A stretch of 64,000 nt of DNA from Phenylobacterium kunshanense. Lineage in GTDB: Bacteria; Pseudomonadota; Alphaproteobacteria; Caulobacterales; Caulobacteraceae. Location: the NCBI RefSeq assembly GCF_003254525.1, contig NZ_QFYS01000001.1, forward strand, positions 434,001 through 498,000, read 5' to 3'. Shown one piece after another: positions 32,840-40,063 of the stretch. Under the pieces are notes generated by a model that searched no databases, was not told where the DNA came from, and saw only the letters and a program-made list of their open reading frames with translations. The stretch's first letter is position 1. Each line of letters starts with the position of its first letter. Made by a program: the position numbers and the translations under genes.

Positions 32840-33156
32840 CGCCCGAAGTCGATCGCCCAGGCCAAGATCACGGCGCCGCGGTAAGTCCCGAGAGGCTCGC
32901 CGCTGCACCGGCCCAGGTCGTCCGTGACGCCGATCCGGTAGCCCTTGGCGATGTTTGTGAGGCCGGCGGGGATATAGCCGCCGCGCATCTCTTCGATCAG
33001 GCTGAGCACCCGCGAGAAGCCGTCAGGAGGCACGCCCAGCGCCTCCAGCGCGTAAGCCGCATCCATGACGCCGCGATCAGCCCAGCCCGCACGCGGCGAC
33101 GCCATATCGGCTAGCCAGGCCGCGCGGCGGCGGAACTCCAGGGCAGTCTCGCGCAT
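32836..33156 (-). CDS. Element protein of unknown function
   Basis: The protein has 106 residues. The N-terminal half is helical (Glu-Phe-Arg-Arg-Arg-Ala-Ala-Trp-Leu-Ala-Asp-Met) and includes Asp-Arg-Gly-Val-Met-Asp-Ala-Ala-Tyr-Ala-Leu. The C-terminal half is glycine-rich with Ile-Pro-Ala-Gly-Leu-Thr-Asn-Ile-Ala-Lys-Gly-Tyr. No family is recognised and the ribosome-binding site is weak. Confidence 0.45.
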   Translation of the reverse strand: MRETALEFRRRAAWLADMASPRAGWADRGVMDAAYALEALGVPPDGFSRVLSLIEEMRGGYIPAGLTNIAKGYRIGVTDDLGRCSGEPLGTYRGAVILAWAIDFGR

Positions 33157-33253
33157 CGAGAGCCACCCACATCGGGCGGCTGCTGAAGGTCAACTGACAG
33201 GAGGACAATTGCACCTCTCTGTTGGCGCTGCAGCGGAGGCAACGCTAGGGTGA

Positions 33254-33736
33254 AGCCGTGAAGTCGACGCCTTTGAGATCGTTGCCGGGCGCCATCGCTA
33301 CGAGGCCGCGCTCTCCCTCAAGTGGACCCACATCAGCGCCGTCGTGCGCCCTTGGGACGAAGACGACGCGTCGCTCTGGGAGATCGACGAGAACCTGATG
33401 CGGGCCGAGCTGTCGGATGCGCAGCGCGCCGACCACCACGCCCGCCGCGAGGCCATCATGGTTCGGAAGGGGCTAGTCCGATCTGGACCGGGCCAGCCGA
33501 AAAAGAATTCGGACAAATTGTCCGCATACTCTGCGACCGCCGCCGCCGAACTTGGAGTTGACGAGCGGACCGTCCGCCGCGACCTCTCCCGCGGCAAGAA
33601 GATCGCCCCTGAGGTTCTCAGCGAAGTCGCCGGGACCGACCTCGACAAGGGCGTGGTGCTCGATCGCCTCGCCGCGACCCCGATATCTCAGCAGTGCTTG
33701 GCCGGGATCAAAGGTTGTCCCGCGACGGCGGCTTGA
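33254..33736 (+). pseudogene. ParB-like nuclease-domain gene remnant, truncated at the N-terminus
   Basis: The frame after the stop at 33251-33253 reads directly into the ParB box-II motif Ile-Val-Ala-Gly-Arg-His-Arg-Tyr-Glu-Ala-Ala, then Glu-Asn-Leu-Met-Arg-Ala-Glu-Leu, and later a helix-turn-helix with Leu-Gly-Val-Asp-Glu-Arg-Thr-Val-Arg-Arg-Asp-Leu. The start codon and box I are absent and the C-terminal 15 residues look unrelated, so the gene is cut at the 5' end and probably also the 3' end. A GTG at 33344 could still give a 130-residue product. Such genes occur as phage accessory regulators. It shows deletion or recombination near the right end. Confidence 0.65.
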
Positions 33737-33781
33737 TTCCCTCCTTCGGAAACGTCGAGGGAACCCGCGGCCGATCGCCCT

Positions 33782-33800
33782 GTGGCCTCACTGTGGCCTC
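33782..33800 (+). repeat. Right paired repeat, candidate integrase arm-type sites
   Basis: GTGGCCTC occurs at 33782-33789 and 33793-33800, the same 11-bp period and orientation as the pair at 16506-16524. It lies 67 bp inside the attR repeat in an otherwise gene-free stretch (33737-33867). Confidence 0.5.
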
Positions 33801-33867
33801 GCAGCGCGATTTAAGGGCTATGCCGAGATGTGGAAGCGCGAATTAATCCCGTAAACTCAACGGGTTA

Positions 33868-33930
33868 TGGCGGACGGGGTGGGATTCGAACCCACGGTAG
33901 GCTTCCACCTACGGCGGTTTTCAAGACCGC
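33868..33930 (-). repeat. attR: direct repeat copy within intact tRNA-Ser(UGA)
   Basis: This is identical to attL at 16317-16379. The element has supplied the 3' part of the tRNA from the anticodon stem to CCA, keeping the gene functional, while the host 5' half (33931-33957) and its promoter remain on the right. Confidence 0.93.
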
Positions 33931-33957
33931 TGCCTTAAACCACTCGGCCACCCGTCC
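33868..33957 (-). tRNA. tRNA-Ser (anticodon UGA)
   Basis: 90 nt including encoded CCA. The acceptor stem GGACGGG pairs with CCCGTCC; the D arm, anticodon stem GCGGT/ACCGC with loop CTTGAAA (anticodon TGA), a long class II variable arm typical of tRNA-Ser, and the T arm GTGGG-TTCGAAT-CCCAC are all present. Discriminator G precedes CCA. It serves as the integration site; the 63 nt at its 3' end are duplicated at attL. Confidence 0.96.
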
Positions 33958-34067
33958 GGCGAGACGGCCTATAGCAGGGAAGGGCGCGGCGTCTCCACCG
34001 CAACGGATGGTTAACCCTGTTTCAAGGTTCGGCGCCGAACCTTGGCCGTCGAGTCGGAGACCGGACC

Positions 34068-35156
34068 ATGCCCCATTCCATCACCCCGGCGCACCACGGC
34101 CGCCTGGCGGCGGTGCTCCTGGCCGCGGCGTCCCTTGCGGCCTGCGCCACGGTGGAGCCGCGCTACTCAAGTCGCGGCGAGGGGGCGACCCCAGGACCGA
34201 CGGCGCGCGGCGAGCGAAAGGTCGGCAAGCCCTATCAGGTGGCGGGGGTCTGGTATGTGCCGCGCGAACAGCCCGACTACGATCAGACGGGAATCGCGTC
34301 GTGGTACGGTCAGGCTTTCCATCAGAAAGCCACCGCTAACGGCGAGCTCTTCGACATGAACGCCGTTTCGGCGGCGCACACGACCTTGCCGCTGCCGTCC
34401 CTGGTCGAGGTGACCAACCTGGAGAATGGCCGACGCCTCGTCGTGCGGGTCAACGATCGCGGCCCGTTCGTCGACAACCGGATCATCGACCTGTCGCAGG
34501 AGGCGGCGCGCCAGCTCGGCTATGATCGACGAGGGCTGGCGAAAGTGCGGGTCCGCTACGTCGGGCCAGCGCCGCTGCTGGGCCGGACAGACGGGGTTCG
34601 GGTCGCCGACGCGAGGCCCGCGACGACATGGGCCGCGGCCGCGCCGATGGCGATGACCGCCCGATCGACGCTTGCCGCCGAGGACGATCCGGTCATGGAG
34701 ATCGCTGCCGGCGCGCCCCGGCGGGCCTCGGTTCCAGCGGAGACGCGGCTGGGCTCCGGCCCGCCGGCGCCGGTCACCGGAGCTGAGATTTCCGATACGC
34801 CGATAGGTTCCGCGCCCCTCGCGCCGCTGAAGCCCGTCGAAACCGCGAGCCTCGCGCCGCTGCCCCCTGCAGTAAGGGCTCCCACGGCGCCTCTTCCCTC
34901 GATCATGCCGGACGCCACGGCGATCGGATTGCGCATCCAGGCGGGGGCGTTCTCCAGTCACGCCAACGCCCAGCAGGCGGTGATGCGCCTGTCGGCGGCC
35001 GGACAGGCGCTCATCGAGCCCCTGCAGCGGGACGATGGTTTGACGCTCTATCGCGTGTTCCTGCCAGCGCCCGCCGATGAAGCCGCCGCCTATGCGCTGC
35101 GCGACCGGGTCGCCGAGATCGGCTTCGCCGACGCGCGTGTCGTCCGCGCCTTCTAG
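34068..35156 (+). CDS. rlpA: RlpA family lipoprotein with SPOR domain
   Basis: The protein has 362 residues. The lipoprotein signal ends in Leu-Ala-Ala-Cys at about residue 26. The double-psi beta-barrel RlpA domain (about 60-160) shows Gly-Ile-Ala-Ser-Trp-Tyr-Gly, Thr-Ala-Asn-Gly-Glu-Leu-Phe-Asp and Val-Arg-Val-Asn-Asp-Arg-Gly-Pro-Phe, with the catalytic-type Asp kept. A Pro/Ala linker leads to a C-terminal SPOR domain (about 285-360, Ile-Gln-Ala-Gly-Ala-Phe) that binds denuded septal glycan. RlpA proteins cleave or bind septal peptidoglycan at the outer membrane. First gene right of the element. Confidence 0.92.
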   Translation: MPHSITPAHHGRLAAVLLAAASLAACATVEPRYSSRGEGATPGPTARGERKVGKPYQVAGVWYVPREQPDYDQTGIASWYGQAFHQKATANGELFDMNAVSAAHTTLPLPSLVEVTNLENGRRLVVRVNDRGPFVDNRIIDLSQEAARQLGYDRRGLAKVRVRYVGPAPLLGRTDGVRVADARPATTWAAAAPMAMTARSTLAAEDDPVMEIAAGAPRRASVPAETRLGSGPPAPVTGAEISDTPIGSAPLAPLKPVETASLAPLPPAVRAPTAPLPSIMPDATAIGLRIQAGAFSSHANAQQAVMRLSAAGQALIEPLQRDDGLTLYRVFLPAPADEAAAYALRDRVAEIGFADARVVRAF

Positions 35157-35187
35157 ACAAAGGCGCCGAACCGGCCAATTTGGCCAC

Positions 35188-35823
35188 GTGACACGCGGAC
35201 GGTTCATCACCTTCGAGGGCGGCGAGGGCGCGGGCAAGTCGACCCAGGTGCTTCGCCTCGTTGCGCGCCTCGAGTCGGCGGGCCATGAGGTGGTGAAGAC
35301 CCGGGAGCCTGGCGGCTCGCCGGGCGCCGAGAGCATCCGCGATCTGGTCCTCCGGGGCGCAGCGGACCGCTGGAGTCCCGTCACCGAGACGCTGCTGATG
35401 TACGCCGCTCGCCGCGATCACATCGAGCGGGTGATCCGGCCCGCCCTTTCGCGCGGCGCCTGGGTGGTCTGCGACCGCTTCGCCGACTCCACGCGAGCGT
35501 ATCAGGGCGCCGCCGGCGGGACCGCGCCAGGGCTGATCGCCGCCCTCGAGACCTTTGTCCTCGAAGACATAAAGCCCGATCTGACCCTGGTGTTCGATCT
35601 GCCGGTCGACATAGGCCTGGCCCGCGCCCACGCCCGCGCCGGCGCCGAGATGCGGTTCGAATCCAAGGGCGCGGCGTTCCACGAGCGCTTGCGCGAGGGC
35701 TTTCGCGCGATCGCTGAGGCCGAACCGGAGCGCTGCGCGCTCATCGACGCCAGCGGCGGCATGGACGAGGTGGAAGGCGAGGTCTGGCGGGCGGTGAGCG
35801 ATCGGCTGACCATCCATGGCTGA
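35188..35823 (+). CDS. tmk: Thymidylate kinase
   Basis: The protein has 211 residues. It phosphorylates dTMP to dTDP. P-loop Gly-Gly-Glu-Gly-Ala-Gly-Lys-Ser-Thr lies near residues 10-18; Arg-Glu-Pro-Gly-Gly near 46; the Asp-Arg-Phe-Ala-Asp-Ser-Thr-Arg-Ala-Tyr-Gln-Gly signature near 98-109; and a LID region follows. The GTG at 35188 is taken as start because it precedes the first beta strand by the normal four residues; the upstream frame overlaps rlpA. It overlaps holB by 8 bases, a standard tmk-holB pairing. Confidence 0.95.
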   Translation: MTRGRFITFEGGEGAGKSTQVLRLVARLESAGHEVVKTREPGGSPGAESIRDLVLRGAADRWSPVTETLLMYAARRDHIERVIRPALSRGAWVVCDRFADSTRAYQGAAGGTAPGLIAALETFVLEDIKPDLTLVFDLPVDIGLARAHARAGAEMRFESKGAAFHERLREGFRAIAEAEPERCALIDASGGMDEVEGEVWRAVSDRLTIHG

Positions 35824-36817
35824 GATCGAGGTTCCGCATCCGCGCGACGTTCACGATCTCTCCGGCCAGGAGGCCGCCGAGGTCGCGTTCGAAGCCGCGC
35901 GCGCGCGCGGGCGCCTCCACCACGCCTGGCTGCTGACCGGACCGGAAGGAGTCGGCAAGGCCACCTTCGCCTATCGGGCCGCGCGACGCCTGCTGGGCGC
36001 GCCGGCTGACCCCCGGCATGGCGTCTTGGGCTCCGACCCCGGCCACCCCGTGAGTCGGCAGGTGGCCGCCCGCAGCCATCCGGACCTGCTGGTCCTCGAA
36101 CGGGAGGGGCCCGACGGCAAGCCACGCAAGGTCATCCCGGTGGATGACGCCCGTCGCCTCGCCGAGTTCTTCTCCAAGTCGCCCGCCAGCGCCCCGCATC
36201 GGGTCGCGATCATCGACGCCGCGGACGACCTGAACGTCAACGCCGCCAACGCCATACTGAAAACGCTGGAGGAGCCGCCGCCGCGCGGCGTCCTGCTGAT
36301 GGTGTCGCATTCGCCGGGCCGGCTTCTGCCCACCATACGTTCGCGATGCCGGCGGCTGGCGTTCCAGCCGCTCGGCCTGGAGGAGGCGGCGGCCTTTGTT
36401 CGGGCCCGGACCGACGTGAATGACGAGGAAGCGTTCAGGCTTGCACGCATGGCCGACGGCGCGCCGGGCCGGGCGCTCCAGCTCGCCGCCGCCCAGGCCA
36501 TCGCCATGGACGATGCGGCCCGTGACCTCCTGGCCGACCTGCCGCAACTCGACGAAGGCCGGGCCCTGCTGCTGGCCGAGCGGTTCCGGGGCGGGGAGGG
36601 GCCGACACAGTTCAACCTCCTCTTCGAACGCCTGGCCGACCGGGTGCACGCGCTGTCCATGGACCGCGCCCTTCACGGGATCGGGGCGCTTGATCGCTGG
36701 GCTCAGGCGTGGGAGACGCTCCAGCGCCTGCCGCGCGAGGTCGAGGCGCTGAATCTCGACCGCACGGACGCCCTGTTCACCGCCCTCTCGGAGCTTCGCC
36801 AGGCCGCGCAGGCCTAA
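35816..36817 (+). CDS. holB: DNA polymerase III subunit delta prime
   Basis: The protein has 333 residues, an AAA+ clamp-loader subunit. A Leu-Thr-Gly-Pro-Glu-Gly-Val-Gly-Lys P-loop lies near residues 41-49; Ile-Ile-Asp-Ala-Ala-Asp-Asp occupies the Walker B position; Ala-Asn-Ala-Ile-Leu-Lys-Thr-Leu-Glu-Glu-Pro-Pro is the SRC-type helix; and Arg-Ser-Arg-Cys is sensor-adjacent. A zinc module with four cysteines is not evident in this version. Coupled to tmk and followed by tatD after 14 bases. Confidence 0.92.
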   Translation: MAEIEVPHPRDVHDLSGQEAAEVAFEAARARGRLHHAWLLTGPEGVGKATFAYRAARRLLGAPADPRHGVLGSDPGHPVSRQVAARSHPDLLVLEREGPDGKPRKVIPVDDARRLAEFFSKSPASAPHRVAIIDAADDLNVNAANAILKTLEEPPPRGVLLMVSHSPGRLLPTIRSRCRRLAFQPLGLEEAAAFVRARTDVNDEEAFRLARMADGAPGRALQLAAAQAIAMDDAARDLLADLPQLDEGRALLLAERFRGGEGPTQFNLLFERLADRVHALSMDRALHGIGALDRWAQAWETLQRLPREVEALNLDRTDALFTALSELRQAAQA

Positions 36818-36831
36818 ACCGGCCCACCGCC

Positions 36832-37608
36832 ATGCTGATCGACAGCCACGTCAACCTGCACGCCCCGCAATTCGACGGCGACCGCGACGAGGTGATCGCG
36901 CGGGCGCGCGAGGCCGGCGTGCGGTTGATGGTCAATATCTGCGACCGCGTCTCGAACTTCCCAGCCTGCCGCGCCGTCGCCGACGCGCCCGACATCTGGT
37001 GCACCGTCGGCACGCACCCCCACGAGGCCAAGGAGAATCCCGACCTGACAGCCGCGGAACTCGTCGCGCTCGCGAAGGATCCCCGTGTGGTGGGCATCGG
37101 CGAATGCGGCCTCGATTTCCACTACGACCTCAGTCCACGCGATATCCAGGCGACGGTCTTCCGCGCCCACGTGGCCGCCGCGCGCGAGACGGGCCTGCCG
37201 CTCGTGGTCCACACGCGCGAGGCGGACGAGATCATGGGGGGCATCCTCGAGGAGGAGTTCGCCCGCGGGCCTTTCCGCCTGCTGATGCACTGCTACACCT
37301 CGGGCCCCGACCTCGCTCGTCGGGCGGCCGCCCTCGGTGCGTGGTTCTCGGTGTCCGGAATCGCGACCTTCAAGGCCGCAGAGGACGTGCGCGAGGTGAT
37401 CCGCGAGATGCCGGCCGACCGCATCATCGTGGAGACGGACTGCCCCTATCTCGCGCCCGTGCCACATCGCGGCCGCCGTAACGAGCCGGCATACATCCCG
37501 CACATCCTGGCAAAGCTGGCCGAAATCAGGGGCTGGAGCCTCGATGAGGCCGACGCCCGCACGACAGAGGCGTTCTTCGCCCTGTTCGACCGGATCCCGC
37601 GCCCATGA
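36832..37608 (+). CDS. tatD: TatD family metal-dependent hydrolase (DNase-like)
   Basis: The protein has 258 residues, a TIM-barrel hydrolase. The first metal motif, usually His-x-His, reads Asp-Ser-His-Val-Asn-Leu-His, giving His-x-Asn. The other signatures are intact: Gly-Glu-Cys-Gly-Leu-Asp near 88-93, Val-His-Thr-Arg near 124-127, Met-His-Cys-Tyr near 151-154 and Glu-Thr-Asp-Cys-Pro-Tyr near 199-204. Family members are 3'-5' exonucleases or deacylases. Tight spacing places it in the tmk-holB unit, as in many bacteria. It overlaps the next gene by 4 bases. Confidence 0.92.
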   Translation: MLIDSHVNLHAPQFDGDRDEVIARAREAGVRLMVNICDRVSNFPACRAVADAPDIWCTVGTHPHEAKENPDLTAAELVALAKDPRVVGIGECGLDFHYDLSPRDIQATVFRAHVAAARETGLPLVVHTREADEIMGGILEEEFARGPFRLLMHCYTSGPDLARRAAALGAWFSVSGIATFKAAEDVREVIREMPADRIIVETDCPYLAPVPHRGRRNEPAYIPHILAKLAEIRGWSLDEADARTTEAFFALFDRIPRP

Positions 37609-38423
37609 CCGCGGCGCTGGAGTTCACGATTCTGGGCTGCGGCTCCTCAGGCGGGGTTCCGCGCGCCGATGGCGAATGGGGCGTGTGCGACCCCGCCAAC
37701 CCCAAGAACTTCCGCACCCGCTGTTCGATGCTGGTCCGCCGCCTCGGCGGCGAGGCTCAGACCACGGTCCTCGTGGACGCCTCTCCCGAGCTGCGACTGC
37801 AGACGGCCAAGGCGGGGGTGAAGCGCGTCGACGCCGTGGTCCTCACCCACGACCACGCCGACCAGGTTCACGGCCTGGACGACGTACGGGCCTTCTACCT
37901 GCGCCAGCAGGCGAAGATTCCGTGCTGGATGGACCCCGTGACCGACCTGACGATGATGCGCCGCTTCGGCTATATCTTCGAGGGTGAGGGGGGATACCCC
38001 GCGATCTGCGAACGGTCCCCGCTTCCGCCGCATGGGCAGTCTTGGCGCGTGGACGGCCCTTCCGGCGCCATTCCCATCACCACCTTCGACCAGGACCACG
38101 GCGGCATCCGGTCCGTGGGCTACCGGTTCGGCGGCGTAGCGTATTCGAGCGACGTCGTCGGGCTGGACGACGCGGCCTTCGAGGCGCTGGCGGGCCTGGA
38201 TGTCTGGATCGTGGACGCCTTGCGGCGGCGTCCGCATCCGACGCACGCCCACCTGGAGCTCGCGCTCGAATGGATCGCGCGGGTCAGGCCCAGGCGGGCG
38301 ATCCTGACGAACATGCACATCGACCTGGACTACGAACAGCTCCGCGCTGAGCTTCCGCCAGGGGTCGAACCGGCCTTCGACGGGATGACGTTCCAGCATC
38401 AACTCGAAACGGAAACGCCGTGA
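37605..38423 (+). CDS. MBL-fold metallo-hydrolase (PhnP/beta-CASP-less type)
   Basis: The protein has 272 residues. N-terminal Leu-Gly-Cys-Gly-Ser-Ser-Gly-Gly-Val-Pro is typical of PhnP-like phosphodiesterases. The metal motif His-Asp-His-Ala-Asp is near residues 85-89, with later His in Asp-His-Gly-Gly and a C-terminal Asn-Met-His-Ile-Asp. Cytoplasmic; the true substrate (possibly a cyclic phosphate) is unknown. It is coupled to tatD by ATGA and to purN by GTGA, an order common in Caulobacterales and relatives. Confidence 0.88.
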   Translation: MTAALEFTILGCGSSGGVPRADGEWGVCDPANPKNFRTRCSMLVRRLGGEAQTTVLVDASPELRLQTAKAGVKRVDAVVLTHDHADQVHGLDDVRAFYLRQQAKIPCWMDPVTDLTMMRRFGYIFEGEGGYPAICERSPLPPHGQSWRVDGPSGAIPITTFDQDHGGIRSVGYRFGGVAYSSDVVGLDDAAFEALAGLDVWIVDALRRRPHPTHAHLELALEWIARVRPRRAILTNMHIDLDYEQLRAELPPGVEPAFDGMTFQHQLETETP

Positions 38424-39031
38424 AATCTTCGCCGCTTAGACTGGGTTTCCTCGCGTCGGGGAACGGTTCCAGCGCCGAGGCCATGGTGGAGGCTATCGCG
38501 GGCGGGCGGCTTGCGGCCGAGGCGCGATTGCTGGTCAGCAATCGCCGGGACGCGCCGGCGCTCCGGTGGGCGGAAGACCGTGGGGTCCGCGCTCGCCACA
38601 TCCCGACCCTGCCGAACCCCGAGCGCGCCGACGCCGCCATCGCGGAAGCCATGAAGGCGGCCGGCGTCGACCTGATCGTCCTGTCCGGCTACCTGCGCCG
38701 CCTCGGGCCCGTCACGCTCAAGGCCTATGCGGGCCGGATCCTCAACATCCATCCCGGTCCTCTTCCGCGTTTCGGCGGCGAGGGGATGTACGGCGCGCGA
38801 GTGCACCAGGCCGTGATCGACGCGGGGGTGTCTGAGAGCGCCATCGTCATTCACCTGGTGGATGGCGAATACGATCATGGCCCTGAGATCGCCCGCCGGG
38901 CGGTGCCGATCTCGCCAGGCGACACCGCCGAAGCCCTGGAGGCGCGTGTGAAAGCGCTGGAGCCCCCATTCTTCGTCGAGACTCTCCAGCGGATCGCCAC
39001 GGGCGAGCTGGCGCTGCCCGACGCGGCCTGA
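38420..39031 (+). CDS. purN: Phosphoribosylglycinamide formyltransferase-type protein
   Basis: The protein has 203 residues and a GTG start overlapping the preceding stop. The formyltransferase fold shows Leu-Ala-Ser-Gly-Asn-Gly-Ser at the N-terminus, the catalytic Asn and His in Leu-Asn-Ile-His-Pro-Gly-Pro-Leu-Pro, and the Asp in Asp-Gly-Glu-Tyr-Asp-His-Gly-Pro. It would transfer formyl from 10-formyl-THF to GAR in purine synthesis. It is not next to purM, the usual partner, and the loop Gly-Gly-Glu-Gly-Met-Tyr-Gly differs from the Pro-Gly-Leu-His-Thr of E. coli PurN, so a PurN-like paralogue is possible. Confidence 0.78.
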   Translation: MKSSPLRLGFLASGNGSSAEAMVEAIAGGRLAAEARLLVSNRRDAPALRWAEDRGVRARHIPTLPNPERADAAIAEAMKAAGVDLIVLSGYLRRLGPVTLKAYAGRILNIHPGPLPRFGGEGMYGARVHQAVIDAGVSESAIVIHLVDGEYDHGPEIARRAVPISPGDTAEALEARVKALEPPFFVETLQRIATGELALPDAA

Positions 39032-39115
39032 CCGCAGGGCCGCAATGATCGACGGTGCGGGCCTGGGGTAGGCCTCGGCTCCACGCTAAGGTCGGCGTAT
39101 CGGACGGGAACCGCC

Positions 39116-40063
39116 ATGGCGCACGAGCTGCTCTGCATTGGCCTTCTGACGCTGGACGTGGTCGCGCGGCCCGTCGACACCTTGCCCGCAGGCGAGGGGA
39201 CCACGCTCATCGAGGGCCTGGCTGTCGCGCCCGCGGGCACCGCCGGCGGCGCAGCTCTGGTCGCGGCGAAACTGGGCCTGGATGTCGGCCTTGCGGCGGT
39301 CGTCGGCGATGACCTGTCCGGCCGGTTCGTTCGGTTGGCGCTCGAGGAGGAGGGCGTCGACTGCGCCCTGGTGCGGGTCCGGCCCGGCCGCCGGACATCG
39401 GCCACCGTGCTGCCGATCGACTCCCTGGGCCGGCGCCCGACCCTGCATGCGCCGGGCGCCGGGTTCCTGGCGGATGCGTCCGACGAAGTCGTCACCGCGG
39501 CCTGCTCTGCGCGCTTCGTGCACTATGGCGGCGTAGGGGGGCCGAAGCTCGACGGCGGACCGGGCGCGGCGCTCCTCGCCAGGGCGCGGGCGGCGGGCGC
39601 GGTCGTGACCTGCGACCTCATCGCCCCGGGCTCGGGCGCGCTCGACGAACTCCGTCGTCTGCTTCCCCATGTGGACGTGTTCATGCCCAGCGCGGCGGAA
39701 GCCTTCGCGCTGTCGGGGGCCTCCACGCCGGAGGCTGCAGCGGCCTTCTTTCACGCGCTCGGCGCGGGCGGCGTGATCATCAAGCTGGGCGGCGAAGGCT
39801 GCTACGTCGACGTTGCCGGGGCTCCGGAGCGCCTTCCAGCGCACGATATTACAGTCGTTGATACAACGAGTTGTGGCGATTCCTTCTGCGCTGGATTCAT
39901 CGCCGGCTTGGCCCGAGGCATGCCTCCGGTTCAGGCCGCCAGGCTGGGCTCCGCCGTCGCGGCCCAGGTGGCGCAAGGGCTTGCCACCCTGGGCGCGCTG
40001 GAAGGCTATGCGGCGAGCGTCCGACTGATGGAATCGCTCACCGCCGGGGAGACCGCGCAATGA
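39116..40063 (+). CDS. PfkB family sugar kinase
   Basis: The protein has 315 residues with a ribokinase-like fold. An Ala-Gly-Thr-Ala-Gly-Gly-Ala-Ala substrate loop lies near residues 39-46, and the C-terminal PfkB signature reads Asp-Thr-Thr-Ser-Cys-Gly-Asp-Ser-Phe (usual Asp-Thr-Thr-Gly-Ala-Gly-Asp-Ala-Phe), keeping the catalytic Asp and anion hole. It phosphorylates an unidentified sugar or sugar-like alcohol. The stop overlaps the start of a class II aldolase gene (ATGA), suggesting the two act in sequence: phosphorylation, then retro-aldol cleavage. Confidence 0.85.
   Translation: MAHELLCIGLLTLDVVARPVDTLPAGEGTTLIEGLAVAPAGTAGGAALVAAKLGLDVGLAAVVGDDLSGRFVRLALEEEGVDCALVRVRPGRRTSATVLPIDSLGRRPTLHAPGAGFLADASDEVVTAACSARFVHYGGVGGPKLDGGPGAALLARARAAGAVVTCDLIAPGSGALDELRRLLPHVDVFMPSAAEAFALSGASTPEAAAAFFHALGAGGVIIKLGGEGCYVDVAGAPERLPAHDITVVDTTSCGDSFCAGFIAGLARGMPPVQAARLGSAVAAQVAQGLATLGALEGYAASVRLMESLTAGETAQ

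Larger units (their letters stand above)
16317..33930. mobile_element. 17.55-kb element integrated in tRNA-Ser(UGA): reduced prophage or phage-satellite-like island
   Basis: The boundaries are a perfect 63-bp direct repeat (16317-16379 and 33868-33930, offset 17,551). The left copy is a tRNA 3' fragment and the right copy lies in the intact tRNA gene. A complete tyrosine integrase abuts the left end and paired GTGGCCTC repeats occur near both ends. Contents: integrase, zinc-ribbon protein, excisionase-like protein, replication initiator with internal iterons, small terminase, prohead protease, coupled small genes, Ig-like protein, tape-measure protein, and a cargo module with a ribbon-helix-helix regulator. 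No large terminase, portal, major capsid, tail tube, tail tip or lysis gene was found. Confidence 0.92.

Noticed and set aside
34007..34014. ATGGTTAA upstream of rlpA as a CtrA site
   Set aside because: Only a half-site; no second TTAA at the right spacing, so there is too little evidence.
33830..34339. Open frame of 169 codons crossing tRNA-Ser(UGA) and the start of rlpA
   Set aside because: It is mostly the translated complement of the tRNA and an out-of-frame reading of rlpA.
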